Assembly: GCA_016946835.1 (NCBI GenBank)
Contig: JACVTC010000137.1
Span: forward strand, 290,001-352,500
DNA length: 62,500 nucleotides
Source of the DNA: Neocallimastix lanati (nom. inval.)
Lineage: Eukaryota; Neocallimastigomycota; Neocallimastigomycetes; Neocallimastigales; Neocallimastigaceae
Direction of reading: 5' to 3'
The stretch's first letter is position 1, and each line of letters opens with the position of its first letter. The translations under genes and the position numbers were made by a program. Positions 50,601-60,534 of this stretch are shown here, piece after piece. A model generated the notes under the pieces. It was given only the letters and a program-made list of their open reading frames with translations, made no database searches and had not been told where the DNA came from.

Positions 50601-51095
50601 ATTGAACCAACGATAGCTACTTCTACCATTATGACAACCTCAATAGATAATAATAATAATAATAATAGTAATAGTAGTAATATTAGTAATAATAATGTGA
50701 AGGCTCATCCATTACCAGCTCCACCACAACATCATCACTCCAATTCTGCTAAATCTACAGAAGATCTTTCCAATAGAACTCTTGAAAGAGAAAGAGCCAG
50801 TAGAAGTCAAGAAAAATCAGATAGTTATCATTACCGTTCTAAATCTCTTCCAAGACCAAATAAAAATAATTCGTCTAGTAATAGATATGTTGAAGAGAAT
50901 GCCCTCTATTCCTCTATGGCTAATTCTGCTGTGATATATAATCTTGAACAGAAGCTTACTTCTTTTGAAGTAGAATTCTATAAAGAAAATGAAAATCAAA
51001 AGATGATGAAATCTAGATCAAGAAATTCCGTTATCTCTATACTTCATGAAGAAAAGAGAAATATGGATTATTATATTGCCCATTGTGATGATTAA
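47640..51095 (+). CDS. Single-pass membrane protein, Cys-rich ectodomain, long disordered tail
   Basis: A single exon of 1151 residues. Eight cysteines lie at 8, 16, 19, 29, 40, 43, 49 and 52, partly as CxxC pairs, followed by a Thr/Ser/Lys-rich stalk. One strong membrane helix lies at about 135-156 (VTIIALIIIFILIV), ended by KCMRKPK. There is no cleavable signal peptide, so the N-terminus may face outward by a reverse-anchor mode; the positive-inside rule fits a cytosolic tail. The tail of about 990 residues is low complexity: Asn and Ser runs, an NPNP tract near 450-465, and TPK/SP-type sites. From about 660 to 765 there is a degenerate repeated motif of the LERxPSGKS type, each copy offering an R-x-x-S kinase site. 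Basic KRKKSKGRK and HKRNKS clusters follow. A surface sensor or scaffold is plausible. No named family is recognised. Confidence 0.85.
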   Translation: MNEEGSFCNTIKYTSCGECGNSANFFLTCPFKETDTSLSCDTCGGNYICVECAGSKLRELIEGDEVKTAEPEQKDDSNKNVNTKTTEATPTITKLTGKPTITSKSTPTGRTSIFSKDENSSINQLLNKTGLSNGALYGIGAVTIIALIIIFILIVKCMRKPKSNNKKYNGERNYNESQGYNQLNDDNYSNYRSLSNPSLHKPIDNNPYAQVPSISDLPNYDSILIDDKKFLNTINTSIDGNNNNNNSSSNNNNITIATPTTNNSMNPLYSNEKASNSQSSLILKNSNHYEDGNMRSGSESFLKSSNSHLFEGSEIYTNSNRPMSKIGSSDLQYNSPNIRSQTNIDVMPMSATVTTTDVMNSMDNGKMMSPKYMNNHLSNMSYSSFDENKSSMINTSNASININVNGNANNKESEMKQTYGNMPYSPNIKSPNGKLFIYTNQNSNSNSNPNPNSTPNPNPSQNPNPLINPSVNPSINPFSDSHATVTPTNGYSNDLSSNMNGNGNTNGIDLVNQSNDISMNNISMNNTSQNFANVSINHSFKHNESFTNSPMTPKSISSLKSPSSKHQSLVTTPTHKNMNMKRATITSPTHENFIMSPMVMDSLNSSGIRSPSTPKTPKSAFTPNLNGSSSHNDSRNSIRMGSNGVVSSPSFVRPSTPSNHHTPKLERVPSGRSTIVSSSNASTPNLERQPSGKSLHSITTATPVMENIPSGMGKQTLERHHSGKSLKSNYATATLERVPSNGQKQVRKHTPTLDRQTSASMKLQRNSSQDNGSTIGSTTGTATGTGSVAGSVNGSEYLSSGSINGSSSVEGKGSLSVKSPQPKSILKNANAPNNTSSSSISHSKSQEDLSGSSRSLSLKRKKSKGRKQAGEINVPPFPSMSRKASNLIRENSGGSTASPYSENVPTTPLRPPQLTVFGHAVATPPTPKSTRFPQDAKVLPPTERATPVPPDILGGTDVIPLNTMTLQRKHFHKRNKSVSANVVNEYNIEPTIATSTIMTTSIDNNNNNNSNSSNISNNNVKAHPLPAPPQHHHSNSAKSTEDLSNRTLERERASRSQEKSDSYHYRSKSLPRPNKNNSSSNRYVEENALYSSMANSAVIYNLEQKLTSFEVEFYKENENQKMMKSRSRNSVISILHEEKRNMDYYIAHCDD

Positions 51096-51236
51096 TAAAT
51101 AAATAAATAAATAAAAAAAAAATAAAAAATAAAAATGAAAAAAAAAAAATAAAGAATATATATATATAGATTTTTTTTTTATATATGTACGAAGGAATAA
51201 ACCGAAAGTAAACGAACAAACGAAAAAAAGATATAT

Positions 51237-51278
<42 letters not shown>

Positions 51279-51342
51279 AATACTAATAATAATTATAAAA
51301 ATAATAATTATCATAATAATAATAATAAAAATATATATATGT

Positions 51343-51382
<40 letters not shown>

Positions 51383-52399
51383 TAAATTAATTATTATTAT
51401 TTATATTATTATTTTTTCTTTAGTAATATTTTTTTTTTTATTAATTAGCAAGTTAATTATTTAAAAGATATATAAAACCGCATAAAAGTTTTTTTTTTTT
51501 TTAATAAATATTTATATATATATATATATATAATTTTTTTTTTATATATATATATACTATTATTTTCATAACTAGTAATTTAAATTTATAATTTAAATTA
51601 TATATATATATATTAACATCGAAAATCGAAAATTCATTACAAAAAAAAAAAAAAAAAAAAAAAAAATTAGAAAAAAAAAAAATAAAAAATAAAAAATAAA
51701 ATATATATATTAATTTATTTAAAAAAAAATTTTTTTTTTTTTTCTTTTTATATAATATTTATAAAAAATGTTTAAAAAAAAATTAAATATATATATATAT
51801 ATATAAATTATAAATATACATAGAATAGGATTAAAAACCTATTAAAAAAAAAAAAAAAATAAAATAAAAAAAATTAAAAAATTAAAAAATATATATATAA
51901 AAATATATAAATATATATATATATAGAATAGGATTAAAAACCTATTATAAAAAAAAAATATTTATATATATATACATATACATATATAAAATATGCTTAG
52001 AATAAAAAATATTTATACAATTAAAACTTTTTTTTTTTTTTTTTTTTAATTTATTTTAATGTATAATCAAAAATATTTATAGAATAAAAAAAAAAAAATA
52101 TTTATACAATAATTATTAAATAAACATCATAAATAATAATAACAATAATAAAAAAAAAATAGTATTTTATTGTACGTTTTCCCTTGTCTTTTTTAGTTTC
52201 CAGACAAAAAACAAAAAAAATTTTTTTTTTTTTTTCTTTGAAGGAATAATTATATATATATATAGTATAATATATGTAAATATTTTATGTTCTATCTAAA
52301 AATGTAATAAAAAGAATAATTTTTTTTTAAAAAAAAAGGAATATATATATAAATAAAAGTTTGAAAAAAAAAAAAAAAGTATTGAAAAAAGGTTATACT
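51096..52399. other. Intergenic, no gene seen
   Basis: The 3' flank, with many A, T and TA runs. ATAGAATAGGATTAAAAACC followed by TATT occurs at about 51820 and again at 51924, and contains an AATAGG/CCTATT inverted pair. Confidence 0.55.
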
Positions 52400-52828
52400 T
52401 TGAGAATTGAACACTATTTAGGGTATTATAAAAAGTATTTTATTATTTAGAGAGTATTAATCATTATCAATAGATAGGCCATTTAAAAGCATAGATATAT
52501 AGATATATGAATAGAAAACGATTTAAACCATTTAAAAATCATTTATAGAGAGATAACGATTTAAACCAATTTAAAATCATTTATCGAGATAACTAGCTAT
52601 TTATTTATAAATACAACAACGACGACGACTGACTACTACGATTAATAATAAAATAATAGTGGATCCATCATTTATAATATGATAGAAATTATGTATAATA
52701 AATGAATGCATTCATCATACGTACGTACGTACGTATTATCGCCATAAAAGATCAATGCTTTATTGAGCTGGAAATCTTGACAATGGGTTTGTCCTTCCTA
52801 AGGGATGACAAAGAATTGCATCAGTCAG

Positions 52829-52860
<32 letters not shown>

Positions 52861-54598
52861 AGATTGAGTCAGGATTATCTATGAGTTGAGTTGAATTGAA
52901 TTGAATTGAATTGAATTGAATTGAATTAAATTGAATATGGATGGATTTTACAGGTTAAGCTTTGTAAACTTGTCTATCCTTATCCAGGAAATCAGTTTGA
53001 TTCCTAATTCCTGAGTCTTGCCTGAGCTGAATGCGCTAAATGTATTTATCTGTTGGTGTCGGATATAGCAAAAAAAAAAAAGAAAAAAAAAAGACATCAT
53101 CTGAAAAGACATCAATATCTATCTATGCCTTCAGAAAAAAAAAAAAAAAAAAAAAGACATCATCTGAAAAGGCGTCAGTTATCTATCTATCTATGCCTTC
53201 AGAAAAAAAAAAAAAAGAAAAAAAAAACGCATCCATCCATCAGTGAGTATTGAAGAATACCGGATAACGGTATCTCTTACCTATCCCTAGAATAAGATTA
53301 AATCCTTGGGATTCCATAAAATATCAATAATATTATATATCATAATCAATAATCAATAATCAATAATCAATAATCAATAATCAATAATCAATAATCAATA
53401 ATCATAATTAGAGCTACAATTAATAAATTAATACGTCTGGGCCTTTGCACTATCTTTGCATATCTTAAATATCGGTTCATCTGATGATCGTAGGTTGTGA
53501 TGATTGTTGTATCTGATGATTTATCCTTCCTTCCTTCCTTCCTTCCTTCCTAAGTATATATACGATATGCTCTTTTTTTTTTTTTTTTTATTCACTGCAT
53601 TCTCTTATAATAGGAGTATAATTGAGATACGATGAGATTAGACCAGTATATAATTAGTGTTAATAGCTCTGTTATTTTATTAATTACATTATACATTATA
53701 TAGACATTATATAGTATTATAAGTATATGATGTTCTTTTTGAGGTTATTGCCATCGGCTATGATGTTATGATCTGATGTCTACAGTGTCTACAGTATCCA
53801 TAGCGTAATTAAATAATAGCTTATATTGTTAGAGGCGTGCGATCGTCAGGGAACACGATTGGCACAGTAAGTAAGTAATAGATTCATGATATACAATCTC
53901 TGATCAAAGTTCTTTTTTCTTTTTTTTTTTTTTTTTTTTTTAATTAAGAGATTTTGTATTATGGCTCTTTGGAAATTTTATTATGCCAATGGCTTCCCAC
54001 CTATTTTACACACCAAATAAAAATGTAATACCACCAAAGTGAAACTAAGGTCAATGAAACTCCCTACTACCACTAAAACATCAAAATAAAAATACTAATA
54101 CTGTTACCAATAATAGTAATAGTAATAGTAATAGTAATATTAATAGTAATAGTAATGCCAATGCCAATGCCAAGTCATCGATACTAAAGGTGATGCTAAG
54201 GAATCAAAAGAAGTTTAAAAAAACCAAAGCTTAAAAAAAAAAAAAAAAGAGGCCAATTTAAAGGAACATACTTTAATTGATAAAAAAAAAGGCCAATTTA
54301 AAGGAACATACTTTAATTGATAAAAAAAAAAGGCCAATTTAAAGGAACATACTTTAATTGATAAAAAAAAAAGGCCAATTTAAAGGAACATACTTCAATT
54401 GATAAAAAAAAAAAAAAAAAAGGCCAATTTAAAGGAACATACTTCAATTGATAATTGATAAAAAAAAATAAAATAAAAAAATAAAATAAAAAAAATTAAA
54501 TAAAAGACAAGATACCTCTTCATCATCAAAGGAAATCAACCAAAAAAAAAAAATAAAGATAATAAAAGTTAAGAGTAATAATAATAAGAATAAAACTT

Positions 54599-54629
<31 letters not shown>

Positions 54630-54859
54630 TCTTCCTTTAAAAAAGTAAAGTACAAAACTAACACTGAAAGATATTTAGTTAAAAATTCTCTCCGTAAAGT
54701 ATAGATCAAAAGACCTTTGTGGAAGTCGCTTCGCCTTCTTACCTCCAAGAAAATACGGTCATTGAGAGCTTCAAAGTTTGGTAGTGTTCCCCGATCCATT
54801 TAATCTAACTCTGTATTTATTTATTATTTTGGTGGATCATAGAGTCCTTCTCATCACTC

Positions 54860-54898
<39 letters not shown>

Positions 54899-54900
54899 GC
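52400..54900. repeat. GC-elevated cluster of mini- and microsatellites
   Basis: Many different short repeats lie in 2.5 kb: ACGT-type (52718-52736), TAC (52829-52861), TTGAA (52883-52927), a unit of about 64 bp with GACATCATCTGAAAAG (53092 and 53156), CAATAAT heptamers (53344-53404), TTCC (53526-53552), AGTAAT (54113-54158) and five copies of GGCCAATTTAAAGGAACATA (54251, 54291, 54332, 54373, 54422) separated by A-runs. Base composition is visibly less AT-biased than on either side. It could be a decayed gene cluster or a foreign segment. Confidence 0.7.
53990..54800 (+). pseudogene. Possible relic of a low-complexity protein gene
   Basis: Short coding-like stretches occur in changing frames: Asn/Ser and Asn/Ala runs near 54100-54170, a repeated NLKEHTLIDKK peptide near 54255-54450 interrupted by A-run length changes, and KTFVEVASPSYLQENTVIES near 54714-54770. 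No family is recognised. The case rests on peptide-like periodicity and codon-like composition only. Confidence 0.3.
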
Positions 54901-55636
54901 TTTCGATTCTATAAAAAATAGAAGATATATAGAATTATTTCTACTAAGCCTTGTCGAATTATTTTTTTTTATATATTTATATATATATATATATATAGTT
55001 ATAAAAAATATACAAATTAAATTAAAAAAAAATAAAAAATAAAAAATAAAAAAAAATAAATTAATATAATAATTATAAATATAATAAATATTAATAAAAA
55101 TAAAAATATGAATATATATATATGTATATATATGTATATATAATATAAATTACCTGTATTATTACTTTTTTTTTTATTGTAATCCGATTCCATTCACAAT
55201 GAAATCTCTAATTATACTTTTTATGAAATTAATTTAACTTTTAAGAATAAAGTATTAAAAAATAAATAATAATAATAGTATTAGTAACCATTGATATCAT
55301 CTTTAGTATTATTATTTATTTTTTATTTTTTAATTTCATTATAAATAATAGTAAGTAGTAGTATTTGAATAATAAAAATTTACTTTTATATAGATATAAT
55401 ATAGTTTTTTTTTGGAATAACTAATTCTATATATATTTTTATTTTTATTTTTATTATATATTCATGTATATTTCGTATTATTTTATTGTCATATATTAAT
55501 AAATTAAAAAAAATTTTTTTTTTTATCAAATAAAAATTAATTAAAAAATGGAAGTAAAAAAAGACATTAAATAATAGAAACGCATATATACGAAAGGTGA
55601 TTTTCTATATTTTCTAATTGAAATAATATTCTATAC

Positions 55637-55667
<31 letters not shown>

Positions 55668-55964
55668 TTTATTATTATTAAAATTTTTTAGTTACTATTT
55701 TTTATTTGTTATTATTATTAATATGTATATATATTTTATTTCATTTCATTGTTTAGGTCAAAACATAAACATATTGCCTTAAGAAATTCAAAAAAAAAAA
55801 AAAAAAAATAAAAATAAAAATAAAAATATATATATATATATGTATATGTATATGTATATATATATTTGTATTTTTATTAATATTAACACCTATAGGTATA
55901 TTAATAAAAATATATTTAAATAATAAAACAAGTAAAAAAAAAAAAAAAAAAAGGGAATTCTAAA
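54901..55964. other. Intergenic/promoter region of ankyrin gene 1
   Basis: AT-rich DNA, TA-rich tracts near 55100-55140 and 55826-55868, and a poly-A tract just before the proposed start codon. Nothing else can be supported. Confidence 0.5.
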
Positions 55965-55979
55965 ATGAGTGTGAAGGTA

Positions 55980-56013
<34 letters not shown>

Positions 56014-56174
56014 TATATTATACTTTTTTTAAATAAATAATGAATTCCAATTAGATATTAAATATCTTTCAAAACTTTAAAAAAATAATAATGAAATAAA
56101 ATATAATAAAGTATTATGAAATGAAAAAAATAAAAAAATATATATATATTTTTTTATAAATATATAGAAATAAA

Positions 56175-56210
<36 letters not shown>

Positions 56211-58527
56211 AAAAATATTATTATTATTAATATAAGGAATACTATATATATATATATTATGACTGATTATTAATTTTTTTTTTTTTTTTTATCATTAGAA
56301 TATTATTAATACAGTAAAATTATATTTAACCATTGATAATAATAATGATATTTTTAGTATAGTCAATCATCAAGTAGGAAATGGTAGAGGCATTAATGTG
56401 AAATGTAAAGAAGCAAGTATTGCTTTAATTAAGGCAAGCTTTGATAATAATATTATCTTGGTCAAACGTTTAGTCAAAAATGGTGTCATTATTAATGCTT
56501 ACAATGAAGATGGCCTATCCTCCTTAGATTACGCTTGTATTAACAAAAACGATGAAATGATCAAATTTTTAGTGGAAAATGGGGCTGAAATTAATAGAAA
56601 AAGTAAACTGGGGGATACTCCTTTAATTTCGGCTTGCGCTAATAATGATTTTTCCCTTGTAAAATACTTAGTCTCTAAAAGGGCAAATATCAATGTTACC
56701 GATAATGATGGATACTCCCCCTTGGAGTACGCCTGCATCAATGACAATAAGGCGATGATCGACTATTTAATAAAAAATGGAGCAACGACTAGCATTAGAA
56801 ACACCTTCAATCGGACTCCGTTAATTAATTCTTGCCTTGAAAATAATACTGAGATGGCTCAGTATTTAGCAAATAAGAGAGAGGTTGATGTTAATGTGAT
56901 GGATATTTTTGGATTATCCCCCCTTCATTATGCCTGTCAAAATAATAACGAAGAATTGGTTCGATTTTTAGTAGGGAAAAAGAGAGCCAAAATTAATGTG
57001 AAAACCAAGAAGGGAGAAACTCCCTTGATTATCGCCTGTTATAAAAATAATTTTTCCATGGTGAAATATTTAATTGAAAATGGCGCAAAAGTTAATGAAA
57101 TAGATGACTATGGTTGGTCTCCGTTATACTATTCTTGTGAAAATGAAAATGAGCCGATGATAAAATATTTACTTTTGAAGAAGGCAAAAATTAATCATAG
57201 AAATCAATTGAATCGAACCCCTTTAATCAAGATCTGTATGAAAAATAATATAAAACTTGCTGCGTACTTAGTGGAGAAGGGTGCCAACGTTAACGTCATT
57301 GATAAAGATGGTTTCTCTGCTCTCGACTACGCCTTCAATAATAGAAATGAAAACTTGATTAAAATTTTAATTGATCATAAAGCAAAAATTAATACAAAAA
57401 ATGAATATGGCTTTACTGCATTAATTAATGCTTCCTCTCTCAACAATCTTCCTCTCGTAGAATATTTAGTGAGAAAAAATGCCAATGTTAATGTGGTAGA
57501 TAATGATGGAACGTCTCCTTTGGAGTATGCCTGCCTCAACGAAAACATAAAGATGATTCAATTTTTAATAAATAATAAGGCGGATATTAATTTAAGATTA
57601 AAATCGAAACGTACCTCGTTAATCAATGCCACTATTCGAAATCATATGACGGTGGTCGAGCATTTAGTGAAAAGAGGGGCCAATGTCTATTTAAAAGATG
57701 AATATGGTAACACCGCTTTATGCTATTCCTGTCTCAACAGAAATGAAGAAATGATGAAATTCCTCATAAAAAATGGGGCAAGCATTAATGCGACAAATAA
57801 GGTTGGTGAAACTCCTTTAATCCATGCCTGCTATAAAGATAGTGTACCCATGGTTAAATATTTAATGGAGAAGGGCGCGGACATTAATGCTACCGATTGT
57901 AGTGGTTGGTTTCCACTCTATTATGCCTGTGAAAATGAAAATGAAGAAGTGGTTAAATGTTTAATTGAAGGAAAAGGATCAATGAAAGCCAATATTAATA
58001 TGACCAATAAATTAAAACGAACCCCGTTGATCAAAGCAAGTATAAAAAATAATTATAATATTGTTAAGTATTTAGTAGAACATGGTGCTAATATCCATAG
58101 CACGGATAGTGATGGTTTAACGGCTTTAGATTACGCCTTTCATAACAAAAATGAAATCATGATTAAATATTTAATTGAAAAAGGATGGAAACAAGAAGAC
58201 ATTAATATCAAAAATGAATTAAAGGATCCCGTATTAGTTAAAGCGAGTGCTCATGATAGTATTACAATTGTAAAATACCTAGTAGAAAAGGGCGCCACTA
58301 TAAATGTGACCGGTAGGTATAATTTCTCTCCATTGGACTACGCCTGTATCAACAGGAATGAAGAATTAATTCGGTTTTTATTAGAAAATGGAGCCAAAGT
58401 AGATCCTAAAAATAAAATGAGTCGCATTCTCCTTATGAATGCCTGTCTTAAATACAATATTACCATTGTAAAATGTTTAACAAAGGAAGGTGATACTCAT
58501 ATCAAAATTATTACTGAAGAGGATTAA
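55965..58527 (+). CDS. Ankyrin-repeat protein 1 (746 residues)
   Basis: Exon 1 is 55965-55976 (four codons, MSVK), intron 55977-56298 is phase 0 (GTAATT...CATTAG) and contains a long poly-T tract, and exon 2 is 56299-58527. After about 40 unique residues the protein consists of some 21 ankyrin repeats of 33-36 residues to the C-terminus, with TPL, A-C and GA-N signatures. Two repeat types alternate: one with TPLIxACxKNNxxxVKYLV and one with SPLxYACxNxNExMIKFLI. There is no signal peptide, membrane helix or other domain. Such solenoids bind proteins; the partner is unknown. The first exon is inferred from phase and from the matching design of gene 2; the long exon is certain. Confidence 0.88.
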
Positions 58528-58689
58528 AGTATATTTTTTTTTATTATTTATTTTTTTTTTTTTATTTTTGTTTTTATTTTAATTTTCTATGAAAGTCCAA
58601 AAATAATGATAGAAAAAAAAAATAAATAAACAAAGAAAGAAAGAAATAAAAAAAAAAAAAATAAATAAGTAGAAAAAATAAATAGATAA

Positions 58690-59050
58690 AATTTATTAAA
58701 TATTATTTTTTAAAACCATTCACTATATATAAGGTCAAACTGATAATATTAACATTTGTGGAAGAAAAAAAAATTTTTTTTTTTGAAGTAGAAATTAAAT
58801 TAGTCTTTCATATAAATAAGGTTGCTCAATATTATAATTTTTTTTTTTTTTTAATAATAATAGGACGAAGAAGAAGTAAAAAAAAAAAAAAAAAAAAGGA
58901 AATGATGAAATTGTTTATTGAAAAGTTAAAAAAAAAAAAAAAGAAATAGAATAAAATTAAAACTTTAACCTGATAATATTATTTTCAATAAATAAAATAA
59001 AATAGAATAGAGAAAAATTAAAACTTTAACCACTTGATAATACTATTGGA
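58690..59050 (+). pseudogene. Possible ankyrin-gene relic
   Basis: GAAATGATGAAATT near 58899 matches the ankyrin exon sequence at 57746 exactly and reads EMMKLFIEK, like EMMKFLIKN there. TGATAATATTAAC-type segments nearby resemble the VTDN linker. Several long A/T runs interrupt any frame. Evidence is thin. Confidence 0.3.
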
Positions 59051-59162
59051 AATAATATTACTTCCAGTGAAAGTAAAAACTAGCATTATTAATAATCATT
59101 AATTTGAATAATGGCATGGAAGATTTAATGAATATCAAAATAATAAGAAGTAAGAAAAAAGA

Positions 59163-59209
<47 letters not shown>

Positions 59210-59296
59210 GAAATAAGAGAAAAGAAAGAAAGAAATAATAATGAAAAACTTTTCTTCAGTGATTCATTCTATAACGGAGAATAAATATTTATAAAA

Positions 59297-59348
<52 letters not shown>

Positions 59349-60181
59349 GACTAATATTAAATAGCTTATCTTAATATTATAATTTATCTTAATAACATAT
59401 ACATTAATTTTATAATAATATATAACATAAGTAATAATATAAAATTATATAAACGTTAATATATTCTAATCATATTTAATTTTATAATTTTTTATATAAT
59501 AAATAATAAATAGAATTAAAAGAATTATATAAAAGTTAATATATTCTAATAATATTGTAATAATAATTTGTATTATATTAATAGAAATATTGATAAATAA
59601 ATATTATTTTAATTCAATTATTATTTTTGATAGAATAATAAATAAATAAATAAAATTATAAAAAAAAAAAAAAAAGTTAATTCTTTTTTTTTTTTTTTTA
59701 ATTTCATTTATTTACATTAATATTTATATATTTATTTATAAAAAAATTTATTTATTGTATATTATTAATAAAAAAAAAAAATTTTTTTTTTTTTATAAAT
59801 TTTATTTATATTTATAAATTTCAAAAGGACATAAAAAAAAAATAAAAAATGGAATTAAAAAATTTGATTTTTATTAGCTTATTTATATATATTAAATTAT
59901 ATTAATAAATATATTAGAGTATAAATAAATTTTTTTTTAAAAAAAGTATAAAATTAAAAAAATTTCTTTCAATTTTTTTATTTTTTATTTTTTTTTTTTT
60001 ATTGTTTTATTATTAATAATCAATGAATTAATAATAATAATATTGATAATAAAAAATAATATATATATAAATAATTTAAGAAATTTTATTATATATATAT
60101 ATATATTATTTTTTTTTTTTTAAAAAAAAAAAAAAAAACATATATTAAAAAAAAAATATAAGAAGAAACGAAGAAGCTAAG
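59051..60181. other. Intergenic between ankyrin genes, no gene seen
   Basis: (AAT)n at 59167-59204, (AT)n at 59300-59342, and homopolymer runs. It should contain the promoter of ankyrin gene 2; no element is distinguishable. Confidence 0.55.
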
Positions 60182-60371
60182 ATGAATGTAATAAAAAGAT
60201 TTTTATTTTTATTTAATATTTTTTTTTTTTTTTTTATTTTTATTTTTATTTTATTATTTTAAATTATATATATATATATATTTATTTATTTATTTATTTA
60301 TTATGACTGTTTAAAACTATAGAGTTATTTATATATACATTTTTTTAACTTCAAATACTTTTTATATATTA

Positions 60372-60406
<35 letters not shown>

Positions 60407-60476
60407 ATATATATATATATATATATTTAATATAAATATTAAAAAAAAATAAAAAAACTTTAAAAACTTCAAAAAA

Positions 60477-60534
<58 letters not shown>

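Noticed and set aside
50174-50629. Minus-strand open frames inside 47640-51095
   Set aside because: They are antisense shadows of the long plus-strand coding exon.
52702-52884. 60-codon frame ending in a poly-Leu run
   Set aside because: The Leu run comes from a TAC/CTA microsatellite. The first half is peptide-like but no homologue or gene structure can be supported.
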